DNA of 64,000 nucleotides from Tomocerus qinae. Taxonomy: Eukaryota; Arthropoda; Collembola; Entomobryomorpha; Tomoceridae. This document shows, one piece after another, positions 1-12,620 of the stretch. Where the stretch lies: positions 34,354,909-34,418,908 of the forward strand of contig CM034547.1 in the NCBI GenBank assembly GCA_020055645.1, read 5' to 3'. A model generated the notes under the pieces. That model saw only the letters and a list, made by a program, of their open reading frames with translations. It made no database searches and had not been told where the DNA came from. Each line of letters starts with the position of its first letter. Within the stretch, counting starts at the first letter, position 1. Position numbers and translations under genes: made by a program.

Positions 1-738
1 TGGGGTAGTGAAGTTTTACAACCAGCCACTGCAGTTTTACAACCATGCACTGAAGTTTTACAACCAGCCACTGCAGTTTTACAACCACAAACGGTAGTTT
101 TACAACCTTTCAAATGTAATGAACTCAAACTTTGGTAAAACCTAAATAAATGTATAATAATTATATTAAGATGAATTTTGGTTAATAACCGAAGGAATGG
201 TGCATTATGGTAAATGCTCCATTCAAATGCAAAGGGTAGGTAGAGATTATGATTGTATTTACATACAATGAAAGTAAACTTGTAGACGAGAAATCGGAAC
301 TGAACTACATGAGGCAAGCGGTAGCAGTTTTGTAATAGCAGCATGGTTAGTTTTGTAAAATCCTTGATTTCTAGCATGACATGGCTAGTTCCTTGATTTT
401 TTCTATTCCACCTCCTTGCGAATAATTGATTTTTCCCTTACAATTAGGTCTGATGGTAAGGGAAAAGTGATTGTATGTAAATACAATCGCAATCTCTACC
501 TACCCTTTGCATTTGAATGGAGCATTTAACATAATGCACCATTCCTTCGGTTATTAACCAAACTTCATCTTAATATAATTATTATACATTTATTTAGGTT
601 TTACCAAAGTTTGAGTTCATTACATTTGAAAGGTTGTAAAACTACCGTTTGTGGTTGTAAAACTGCAGTGGCTGGTTGTAAAACTTCAGTGCATGGTTGT
701 AAAACTGCAGTGGCTGGTTGTAAAACTTCACTACCCCA
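1..738. repeat. Foldback (inverted-repeat) transposable element
   Basis: Bases 1-269 are nearly the exact reverse complement of 470-738; by eye only about four mismatches separate the arms. They flank a loop of roughly 200 bases. The outer part of each arm is a tandem array of 21-bp units sharing GGTTGTAAAACT (starts at 632, 653, 674, 695 and 716 in the right arm). A further diverged copy at 739 (GGATGTAAAACT) suggests the element runs past the palindrome, and the window edge may cut the left end. The loop holds a smaller hairpin (ttttccctta near 431 and taagggaaaa near 457). No coding frame is present. Long arms with internal tandem subrepeats are typical of foldback elements; I do not recognise the family. 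Confidence 0.85.
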
Positions 739-750
739 GGATGTAAAACT
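632..750. repeat. 21-bp tandem subrepeats in the foldback right arm
   Basis: Five units with a period of exactly 21 bases start with GGTTGTAAAACT at 632, 653, 674, 695 and 716. A sixth, diverged unit follows at 739. The variable 9 bases alternate between forms such as GCAGTGGCT and TCAGTGCAT. The mirror-image array occupies the first 110 bases of the window. Such subterminal arrays are a plausible transposase-binding region, which is inference. Confidence 0.85.
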
Positions 751-3700
751 TTAGATGTGAAAATTCCCAATACCTGTGCCGATATGGGTTGACGTACGTA
801 CATACGTAGTAGACATAACTACACTTTCTTCCGTTATCCTACCTATTACAGATGGGTTGGGAGTAATAATTAATTATTAGATACCAATTTTATCGGCAAC
901 TATCTACTTAATGAAACGGAACTTCCAGATTTTCCGTTTTTGTTCGCTTCACTTGAGTTCTCTGTAATAAATGCACTGATGGCACGTACACATAAATGCT
1001 TAAGGATTTTACAGTCTTTATGGCTCGGTGTGGTAGACATGCACGTTATCCACTGAGAAAATGAAGGATACTATCATTAATTTATTGCTAATAAAATCCG
1101 GGTAGAAACAATATTAATTAGCAATAGCATTCTTTATTAAATTAAATCTGTTTTAAAGAATTGCAGAAGTCTATACCGTGAATAATATATTTTGGGTATC
1201 TACAATAATATTGTATGCTATTGCAGCTGATTGATTACAGATTTTAATATATATATATAGTACATTACTTATGATACATTTCCGCCTTCAACAACTTTTG
1301 TTCATATGCCACCTTTTTACACACAATGTTTTGGGTATATAGATTTAATTGGTATTTTATAGACATTATACTCCACAGATAAACAGGTAACACTAATTGC
1401 ATACAAGATTAAGATAACAAAAAACTCCCACGTATTCTTGTTGTTAGGTATTTTGTATCATATTGTGTGTATAGTATGAATAGGTGGATAAAGATATGCA
1501 TACGCAGATCTACCTTATGGGTGTTATAAAATATAACTGCGTATGATGGCAACATAATATCAGCTATAATAGCATAGGTATGTACATAATAGGACGTATA
1601 ATATGTAGTATGTATAGGTTGTCGTCCCTGGTTTGCTGTTTGGAAAGGAAACCAAAGCAAAGCGGAGAGGAATTGGTGAAAGCAGAGAGGACTAGGAATT
1701 GAGCCAACTCTTTCTTTCTCTCTCTTGTTGTAACTCATCGTAGAGCTATAACAGTAACTGTAACTCAAAAGCATCTACTCTGCTGTCATTATGATTGCTT
1801 GCGTAAGTTCAGATGATGAATAATATGGGGTCCTATATCAGTTCCGACTGTACTAGACTGTGATGCTGCTGATATAGCCACCTATTGTATTGCTAATACG
1901 ATATGGACAAAGAGTAAGTATTCTTTTCTCCCCTCCTACGACGATTTCCTTCGTTCTCATTTCCAGACCTTATTGATGGGCGCTTTTTACGGAATGCTAT
2001 GTGTATAAAGTAAGGAAGCTGCTCTATGGATTATTGAGATCTTGGAATAGAGTGTTTTTCGTTACTGATATTCGTTGTTACTGTCAGGCTATTGTCGACT
2101 TTTGTTCATAATATTGTTAGAAGTAGATGCAGACATGTAGGCAGGTATTAGGTAAATATCCTGTAGGCTCCATTCATAAGCCTTTTGTGTATGCTATTAA
2201 CCATAGCCAAGGCTTTTTTAGTTGGCTTTTCTGTCGAGATGATGGAGGCCAAGGGTGAATATAAATTTTAGAATAATTTCATTCTGGAACAGATTTTTTG
2301 TATTACATTGCTATTGTATTGTTAAAAATTTGTAGGAGGAAGAAAGCAATTTAACTGTCAGCTTTTTGATTTCTTATCGTATGAAAAAGACGATTGTCTA
2401 ACAATGTTTATATTATTTTTTAATAAATGACTGAATTTGGAGTAATGGTTGTACTTGGAATTAGATGATAAATGAGATCGTTATTCTTGTCAGTCGCTGA
2501 ATTGTATAACTAGTATATATCGGCAACTATCTCTATTAATATGACATATAAAAAGTTTAGGGAAGCACCCATCCAGACCCATCCAATCATTGCAGATAAT
2601 TTTTTACGTCAACCAGAATATTGGTTTATAAGTATTGTAAGTTAGAAACAACAATTGTTTAACGAGTTTTCTTTATGTTGTAGTATAATGTACATCTCAA
2701 CTAACACAACATGTATCACTTGCTATTACACTGCAATGTAGACACACTAATGTAATTAATAAATACTATCTCTGCTATCTATGGACAGATTGGAATGAGT
2801 GCGTTAATGTAAGATTAATTTGTGTCTATTGAAAGTAGTGAATGTAGTAGTACTGAAACTTATGGTCTCGATTTAAGTGCCACTGGCATGGTAGGTCTAG
2901 TTGAGTGAGTGAATAAATGGAATCCTTGGGATCAGAAATCGAGTTGAATTTAGAATGCATTCGTTTACTGTGTATTATACGAATAAGTGTAAGTAATGTT
3001 GAAGTATAGTATTATATGTAAGATGTTCTAAGATTATATGAAATTGCGAGAGAGAATAACTTGTAAGAGTTTTCTATTGGGAGTAAAATGAAGTCAAGTC
3101 AGGCCAAACTCTCGACTTAACAAAAAAGAAGAGTAGATCGTTGGTCGAAGACTTTGATACTATATCTCTGCTGTTAGAGTTGGTTTAAGTATTGTCGTAC
3201 GTAGGAACTGCGTGGGTTTTGTTATGTATAGAGGTATATGGGTTAAGTATGTATATGAATGTATGGAGGTGGATATTACTCTTTATGAGCCAATGTAATG
3301 TAATGGTGAGCTATGTACAGTGCATATACATAATATGAAGTATACCAAAGAGTGTATAACAGGAAATTCGAAGTAGCTCGTCTGTGCATCTCTCTGTCTA
3401 ATGGAGAAATGTTTTCTTTAGCTTTTTTCACTTTACTCCTCGTTTTCCTCTTGTCTTAAATAAGAGTTGTGTTTGAGTCAGCCGAATAGTGGGGTGCTTT
3501 CACTACTGTTCCTGTGAAATGTTCTGTGTGTATGTTAGATATGTACATGAGTACACATTGGACTCTAACAATAGAATATGAGGCAAAGACGAAATAAAAT
3601 AAGTTTTCTTTTTGTATCGCCTCCTTCACATACATAGTTGTCTATCCGTACTTTAGGGAAATCCACAATTCTTTTCTGTTTTGTTGCTCTAAGTAACTCG

Positions 3701-6700
3701 GAGCTTTGCAGATGCATATATAAGATTGGCTAGGAAGTGCAACGTCAATCACAGTTGAGACTCTCCGATGGGACGCATCTATTTGGGGCAGGCCAGCTGT
3801 AAACTATAAAGTATACAAGTGTAGGCAGCCTCCTACTAACAGTATAGCTAGCAGTCACTACCAGTCAGTCTGACTAGTTAGACAAAGTAAAACTGCTTTG
3901 CTGTAGTTTTCTTGGGCCAAGGCGGACGCTCAATGCTTTTCCCTCTCGACTTGATTTTGGTAAGTTGTGTGTGAGAGAGAGAATAAGGGCTCGGAAAGGT
4001 TTAGTTCAGCTTCCTCATCTGATGATCACTTTGTAGGAGCAGAGTAGTACAGATAACACTTATGTATATATGCAGCCTCTATGTTACAATTCAGATCCAA
4101 GTTTCTCTTTCTCCAATAAGTAAGTACCTAGTGCCTACTTTGTTAGATTTAGACGAAGAGAGCTTTTCCTCGGACGAGACGAAAGGAAGAGATTCTGGAT
4201 GGTCTGGTGATGCTGTGCTGATGTTGATACTAAAATAGAAGATGGTTGTGAGTCGAATGTATTGCTCCGCATCGATTGTATTATCCTGGGATTTACTAGT
4301 TTTTTTAGACGAGCTCTACTGCTTTAGTTCACCTAATCACTTGGATTTTCATGCGATTCTGTCCGAGCTGAGCTGTGTCTTCACGTAAGTTAACTAGAGT
4401 TAAAGTTGAATTTAGTTCCATTTCGAGTATTTGCAGAATGTACATAAGAATAGGTAAGTAAGAAGACTAAGGCTCACTCACAATCACTCGACGGTTGGTT
4501 TTCATCTAGTCAGTCATTCGTTTTATTGGCTCTTCTCCTTATCCCTGATGTTTTTCTAGAGCAGTCCTTAAATGAAAAGGAATCGACGCTGATGGATAAA
4601 AAGTCAAAGGCGCTTGAGCTGAATGACGTTAGGGGAGGACAGAAGAAAAAATTCATTGAATTCAATGTCTGTTTTACTGCTTCGCCTTAATATGTGTTTT
4701 CGTTTTCGGTTAACATCGCGGTTTATTTTCTCAACGAGACCTTCCTCCTTTTGTCGGTCTTTTTGCAAGCGAGATAGAGTGACTATACTCCACTTAACTT
4801 ATAGGTAAATGTATTTACACAGGAAAGATACTTGTATAATAGATATAGAGTGCATAGATAGACAAGACGAAGTTGTATTGAATGACCTGCCTGAGTGAGC
4901 ACGAGAAAAATTCCTCCAATGGAAGTAAGTAGGGAGTTGGAACGTACCTATATTGAATTGGAGATAATGTAACGTAAGATATTGCAACAAGAGTAGTTTG
5001 TTGCACCCATTTGTTACCTTAATTGCCTACCTACATTAACCAGGTTGTATTCTACACTCTACACATAACTCCAGTACACATTAATACTCACTTAGAAAAG
5101 GATGTTGCCTTTCTCCTTCGTTAATGCATTTACAAGTAGAGCTTGAGTTTTATGGAGTCAGTCAGATCAGGGCGGCTGCTATGTTTGCCATAACTTGGTT
5201 GGCCATCGTCGCGGAATCTATGGGTGGGCTAGTATTGCTCCATTCCTTAGGTATGTGCCAGTACCACTCTCTTTTATCTCCTCTCCTTTCAGTCAGAATT
5301 ATATTTATAAGACTGCATAAAAGTTAATATTAGTAGCTCTACATCTACACCTACAGATATGCAATGTGGCAATACATTAGCAATGTGAGATACAGTAGAG
5401 TTTTATCTGTACGTAGTTACATTACAACATTCGTAAGGAAGTATCCACACACTGAACTAGTTAGTATACATTTCAAAGCAGTAAAAGCCTTGTTTTGTAT
5501 CTACTAGCCTCATTTTGTCCAGAGCTTAGTTTATTTACTTTGTAAGTGTTGGCTGAGGATTTACTGGAATGTTTGTAGACTGAGGGCAAAGCAGAAAGAC
5601 ACTACAACGGCGCTCTGCCCTACTAGTGCTGAAAGAGTGTGGGATAGAAAAGTTCCATGTACACGAACAGAACTAGCACTACAGTAAAACGAGATGCTCA
5701 AAGATTTTCGATTTTTATGCTACACAACACAAGTCTCAGTAAATATGAATCTAGTGTTTAAGTTACTCCTTTGTCCCTCTCACCAGAACAGACAAGAGGT
5801 TTTTGACCGGCTTAAAATGTGTAGGGCGAGAGGATTTACTAGATTGTGGTCTTTCTCCTCTGGATAAAGTATTCTGCTCTTGCTTTCTTCTTGCCTCTAG
5901 TGGCAAAAGTGTTAAAATAATTAAAATGTCTCAGGATAGGTTTCTTTGCTGCGTCTGCTCTGTTTTTTCTTGTTTTGTGTATCACGAAGTCACTGGTGAA
6001 TTCGTTTAATCCATTGTTTACATTTTTTATTGTCGACTCTGCTATAAATATGTACTCTGGTGCATATTAAATGTAAGTGTATGTATACATAACTTGCTAT
6101 GCTGTTTTTCCACTCCACGTCTCATGCACATGCACTTTATTATGTACTGATGGGACTAGGCTTCGTTTTTATGTATAATATAATACTAGTTCATATGTAC
6201 ATGCACAAAATTTACATATACATACTAAACTTATTTGAGCAGCTGAGTTGAGTAGGTAGATGTACAAGCACAGTATCTGAATGTCTACATTTGTATTTTC
6301 TTGTACTCTTGTCGTGTCGTCGTCGTCTTTCTACCGAATCGACAGATGTAATTTTCACAAAGTTAAGGAAGTGAAAGTTAAATTCCTTGTGTAAGTAAAT
6401 ATGTACTAGCTGATGTTGCACAATCTTAAGCGAATAAGGGAACCCGTCGCTCGCTGTTAATGAAATTTAAATTTAGTTCTGGCAGAATGTTTCAGCATAG
6501 CGTATTAATCAACCTGCCTAGTAAAGAGACTTACTGATTGGTAGTGTAGCGAAATGAAAGTATCAGCATAAGTACCAACGTTTACGTTAGCTTTAGCATC
6601 ATTCTTCCTCTTCGCTTCCCTTTTACTGTGCTTGTTTCACTACTGCACAGTCAGCCAGAGTTTGACTGGACATTTCAGTACTGGCGTAACTCGATTGACT

Positions 6701-9700
6701 TAATTTAAGACTTTGTGAATACTGATGAGATGAGATGGAGATGAGGCGACTGAATCGTCAGCTTTGTGCTTTATATGTTTAAGGAGACTGCACGCCCCAA
6801 GTCTTCAGGGAATACATACGAAACGTACCTTGTGTGTATTTACCCCATAGTATTACCACTTGGGTGGTTTATTTTATAGTGTATCGTTAGTAAGTACCTA
6901 TACCTATTAACTTTGCAAGCATTTTATCCTGTTTAAGTGATTTCCTTTCCTCTGTAATCGGGCTTTCAAATTCGTACTAACGACAAGCAGGATTGAATTT
7001 ACGCCTATTCTCTGATTAGTTCGCAGAATAAATTGTAGAGCTCCTCGGAGAAGGAAAAATAAAAGCTATTTATTTGCGTAAATACCGTTCTAACTGTTGT
7101 GATGCTCTCGTTAATGGAATGTCGATACACAGGAAATGGAAGAGGCTGTAAATATAAATAAATACCTCGCTGTTCTTGTCTTGGTACTACTAAACGAGAT
7201 TAATCAGCCAGAAGCTGTAGATGTCGTTCTCATTGTTATCATAGTTCAGTCACCCCAGACCAAAGTTAAATGCTCTGCCTTGTAATTTAATTTCTGTAAG
7301 TGTATAGCAAAATATTATGATATATATAATCGATACCATTAAGGAACTATTATGTAATTCTTGCTAACAAGAATTTGAACTACAAAGGGTCCTAGGTACA
7401 TTATTTAGACAAAAAGTAGAAAATAAAAGGAAAATTACGTACACTATAAGAGGACAAGAATGGGGAGTGATGTTAATGTAAAGTACAAAGGAGTGAAGGT
7501 AAGGTTGCTACGTTGCATCCGTGCATCGTCGCCTTCATCATCATCATCATCATTTTTTAGAATGATTCATTTGTGCCGAGGAGCGGAATGGGAAAGCAAA
7601 AAAGAAAGTATACCGCATACAGTAAAGAGGAGCGGAAAGAACAATGGGAAGTGCCAGGAGAGAGTAGCCGTTTCTTTTGAGGTAGTTTTCCTATCTTCTT
7701 ATTTGCAATCCTTGTCTAGTAGAGCACTAACTACTACATACATGTGTAGGTATATTATAAGGTATATTTATGAACATTGTACTATGAAAACACTACGGTT
7801 ACTAAAGTCGGTTGGGGCAGTGTAAGATGAAAGTACGTACGATTGTAACCTATATATAGGTTACTATTTATACTTATACATCAGTAGAAGTAAAGAATGA
7901 ACATTAAATAAAGTGAAACATGGTGGTTGTATTTTGTAGTACTGGCTACTAAAGGAGTCCAATAAAGTAGCAGAGCAGTGTAGACAGTGGTGTAAAATTT
8001 AGAGAAGGAGAGTGAAGAGGCGTGTATAGTCTGAAGGAAAAGGAAATAATACATCGGGCGGGCGGTTTTCTTGGTGCTATATTGTGTGAATCTGAAACGT
8101 TTTGTCTTCCTAGTTCACGGTGGATGCTTTTGTGCTGCTGGAAAGCTTGAGACGAAATCCATTTCCTTTTGCCTATCATCACTATGTATATAGGTAGCAC
8201 ATGAAATTCAGAGCATTCTGTCCCTGCATTTAAGTATATAGACTTTGTTACTGCTTACCCACTCTGTTACACTGTTATTGTTGTTGGCTTTGCTATATTA
8301 TATGTGCTTTAAAGTGAGTATACCTCAAGCGGACATTTCATCCTACAAAATGAATATTGGGGTATAGAAGATTGACGTTAGGGTTTTATGTGCCTGCATA
8401 TAATATACATACTAGGAACACCTATATTGCGTAGGTGTTATGTCAATACGTACCTGCGTATGTTATTTTATCAGTGTAAGTATAAGTTTGTAAGAGTGTA
8501 CATACGTACATATGGATTAGTAGGGAAGGGAACGGAAGACATAGACGAAAAGAAAATAAAGTGCAGAAGATGCAATGAAGAAGAAGTAGGAAAAGGTCTC
8601 ATTTCGGTCACACTTAGATGGAGACCGTATATTTCCTGTTGGTGATCCTCATGTGTGTTATGTACTAGTGTTGATGTTGGCTGTTAGGGGATGGAATGAA
8701 AGTGGAATCTTCATCCTCAATCTCCTCTCATTTCCTATACAATGCTTAATGTAGTTCTGCCTTGGAAGAGTGCTAATACAGTATTATAATGTATAGATGT
8801 TGTAAGTTAGTATTATACGTGTAGATACCTAGTTATTTATATATACGTATGTCCCCTCGATGCACATATAGTGCACTTTGCACGTTTAGTCAAATTCATA
8901 TAGAGTGAGCGTCTATGTGTTGTGCTTCACACTTCACACTACTCACTATATAGATTTACGTAGTCAGCAGTGGTGTGAATGTTGTATGTAAAGCAATTTA
9001 GTAGTAATGTGGTTGGTTGAGTAAGTGCAGTATCCTTATATATCGTAATATTATATACATGTTAGATAATGTATAGATATACGCAAGGCATTATATAGGG
9101 AATGACTGAAGACAGTTGGCAATGGGATGCAACCGACTTTTCCCACACTTAGGCCAAAGACGTTTTGAGAGTTTAGCTAAAGCACTGCTATGCTTAATAG
9201 TGTTCTATATGTATCCTTTAACGTGACTAAGCCACGTCTACAATATTATGTAAGGATGAAGACCAAAAGGAGCATAGTATAGTATTGGTGACTGACTGAG
9301 GTCCTATGTAAACGTATTTGTTGCACCGAGTGAAGAGACGGGATGGGCTACTATAAGATAGTGAAAAGGCTATTAGAGCTGAAGTGCTTTATTCTTGGTG
9401 GTTATGGTGAAAATAAGAGGATCAAGTACTACGTGGTCTTTAAATGTAGAGTCGATTCTTAAGTATTGTCGTTGAAATGAATGACAATATTGAGCTGATT
9501 GTGAGTTGTGGTTGTGAGTGGAGTGAAAGTTAAATTAACTTATGGTTGGCTTCCCTTGGTTGTTGACCTGAAATGTCATGAGTTTCCTTTGGATAAAATT
9601 TTTCGAGTTTGTGTACTATGCATAGAAGATGTTATATTGCTACTAAGTAGTACTAAGGGGTGGTTTGCTATGCTACTTGTTCAAAAGCTTTTATTAGGAA

Positions 9701-12107
9701 GAGTCACACAGTTAGTACCCACTACTGGAGTTGTTGGCTGAGAGCTTTCGTGGTCGTGGTTTATATCTGCGGTGAAAGTTCGGGACACGCATCTACGAAA
9801 GGATCAGCTGGTGAAAGTGCTAACGTTTCCAAGTATGATGACGCGCTCTTACTTAGCAGCGATAATAACCTGTCGCCTAAAGATGAGAAGTTTATTTCGG
9901 TAGCAGGAAGTGACAGTTTCGGTGCAAAAGCTTCCTTAGATTATACAAACACTTTAAGATTATGGAAGAAAGCTAACACCGCTCTAAGTTAGTAACGTTA
10001 TGTTCGTTACACTGAGAATGTCTCGTCATGGAAAACCAGCACTAGAGTGGGATTGAGAAGAGCAGGTTACCTTTTGGCTTTTGAGGTTTCTCCCAGACAC
10101 AACCCAACCAACCTTTCCCGTGACAAGATTTATTTTCTTCCTTTGGTCAGGATTGCATGGGGTTGGATACACACGCACTTAAAGAGACGCAGCAAGGCAA
10201 ACGCATACTGCAACGAATTGTTTTGCGTGCTTAGGGATTTATGGCACTTGGACTTGGATTCTTGTCTGGCAATAGAGGACCATGAAGTTCTAGTGTCTAT
10301 GTGTATTGCTTACCATTGAGCGTCCGATGGGAAGAGACACAATGACAAGGAGCGAGAGTTCATATACTTAATAGTCAAAGTGCTGTAAATGTAATGTAAT
10401 GGAGAAGAATAAGTGGTGACCTTAAGTGTCAGGAGAGCAATCATATTATCGGTATATACGTAATTGTTTCCATACTGACCAAACATAAAATGAGGTACCT
10501 AACCTACTCGTTGGATCCTTTATACATCTATGTGGATTTGAAGAGAATAGGAAGTGTAAGCTCGTTTTGAAACTGGCACTTAAGGCGATACGTTGCGATG
10601 GTCGAACGAAGAACCTCAATTTCATTTGGGTGATGGCATCACACTCACGGGTCATTTGCCACCCCTGAAAGAAAATGATGTAGACTTGTCTGGAACTTGA
10701 TTTATTGTATTACACGTAGCGATTTCTTTCTGCCCTGACGAAATACTCTTCCAAGTTATAGTTATTGCCTGGCTCTATCTAATACCGTTCCTAATACTAG
10801 TACTACATGGGGTTACATACATCGGTAATGTATAGTATGTGTCTAGAATTTGCACTGCTTGTGTCTATGTAGAATGTGAAATGGAAGACTTAATATAAGC
10901 AAGAGAATTGCTCTCATAGTGCATCCCCGTCCTACATAATGTCTTTTATTATAGATGTGTTTGTAGTAATGCCAATATAAATTTATTGCAGCTTCCTCCA
11001 ATCTGTACGTAACAATTTTACTCATTTTTCTACAATGTTCGTACATAGCGTACGTGTGTCTGTTGTCGTAGAAGGTAACAAGATTAACTCGATCCTCTCT
11101 TTGCCAGAGGAAACTCCTTGATTTTTACGTTTTCTGCCAAATAAGAAATTAAAATTCTCACAGAACGCAACATTATTATTGCAAAAGACAGTTAGAATTT
11201 ATAGAACCGTGCCCTCCAGCCAAGAAGAAACTCTTAAGAGGTTTTAGATTGGAAATGTAATGCATTAGGAGCATAGACACAGACTACTAGATGTTTCTTA
11301 TACGTTACGTACTTAGTTTCTTTCCGCAGAAACACAAAATATTAGCAGCACGCTGCCCTATTTTTTCTTGGCGTATATGGTTTTCTGTGCTTGTGTGAGC
11401 AAGAAGAATTTATACACTGAAGCAGTAAGTAGTTTCCCTGTTAGCTAAGTTTGGTAATGTTATTTTTCTATTATTTCTGTATCGTTTTCTTTTCTGGAGG
11501 CAGGGAAATAGTATAAATACAAATATTGCTGCAATGTACATCTGCAAGTGTCAGACAGTCGAATTGAAGTTCGAGAGAGAAATTAATATAGAGCGAGGGA
11601 AGAGGAAGGGGCTTAAGTTGGAATCTAGGAATAGAAATCGATTAAATGAAGTATTGTAAGGAACTCGTTCGAGTGTGGCGAAGGCTTATGATTTCAAAAA
11701 GAAGAAATGTTTGGAACGAGGACAAATGTAATATAGTACTAGGATAGAAATGGAAGTGTAGTCATGTTGAATGCGATGTTATGTAGGAATGCAATAGACT
11801 GAGACAAGTTCAGGGCAATACTTACTAATAGTATTACTTAGCTCTATGTTCCTTGTTATAGTACATCCCTACTACTTACACTACTACCCAACTTTAGTTG
11901 CAGCACCATACGGTTCCTGTTCGGTTCTGTGCAGTGCAGTGGTTAGTAAAAGTACTATCTGCCAAGAAGTAATATAATGTGAAGAGAAATAGTAACAACA
12001 ATACGGAACGAAAGAGGAAGTGAAGCAGAGATGCAATATTAGATGTGTTTGCAACGTAATGCGGTCCTGGCTTGGTAGCAACGAAATATCTTTAGTATCT
12101 GTCTCTA
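739..12107. other. Intronic or 5' flanking DNA, no gene seen
   Basis: AT-rich DNA before the first visible furin exon, presumed to be furin intron because no prodomain or signal-peptide exon was found. I see no conserved reading frame, RNA gene or transposon end. It holds a TCA microsatellite near 7535 and the unusual but unassigned open stretch near 9740-9992. Short open frames here have no recognisable domains and look like chance. Confidence 0.6.
7535..7553. repeat. TCA trinucleotide microsatellite
   Basis: About six uninterrupted TCA units followed by a T run. No sign of function. Confidence 0.8.
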
Positions 12108-12130
12108 CCCTTACAAAAATATTCCACTAT
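12108..12130 (+). repeat. Left terminal inverted repeat of the EnSpm element
   Basis: 23 bases identical to the reverse complement of 17615-17637, preceded by target duplication TA. Confidence 0.9.
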
Positions 12131-12528
12131 ACATTCTAACTGGCAATAGTGGGAATTTTTGACCAAAATCTTGCCATAGGTAACCAAAACTTAACCACAT
12201 TCTTATCACTTCAAACTAAATTTCAATTCAAATTTGGTGAAACACAGCTCACAATTTTGATGGACACCAACTGAATATCTACTACTGAGCAATTAAATAT
12301 TAGTCATTTTCAATACAAAGACTTACTAATTATAGCTAAATGATAGTATGATAATAATGAGATTCAGTGTGCTTATTGGACAGTATCCACTGCAATACAA
12401 TTAAGAAAATGAATTTTAACTAACGTATGAAGATATATTGTGCCATTAAGCCATAACAAAACTAACAATTAGTATTTAATGTTCTTGGTGCATTAAAATA
12501 GATGAGTTGATTATAAACAACATAAACA

Positions 12529-12534
12529 TTTATT
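12529..12534 (-). terminator. Likely polyadenylation signal of the BEN-domain gene
   Basis: AATAAA on the - strand, 87 bases after the TAA stop of the BEN-domain gene. Position and motif fit cleavage and polyadenylation. Confidence 0.5.
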
Positions 12535-12620
12535 TTGCGCCTAAACACCATACACATTGATAAAGGGACTCAAAATACTAAATTTTATGCCAGCAGGTTC
12601 ATCTTAACAAATGGTCAAAG

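Noticed and set aside
1409-1774. 121-codon - strand frame
   Set aside because: Tyr/Ser/Ile-rich, low-complexity composition and no motif; chance frame.
10047-10319. 90-codon + frame downstream of the protein-like stretch
   Set aside because: Different frame from the preceding candidate, no motif, no good splice sites linking them.
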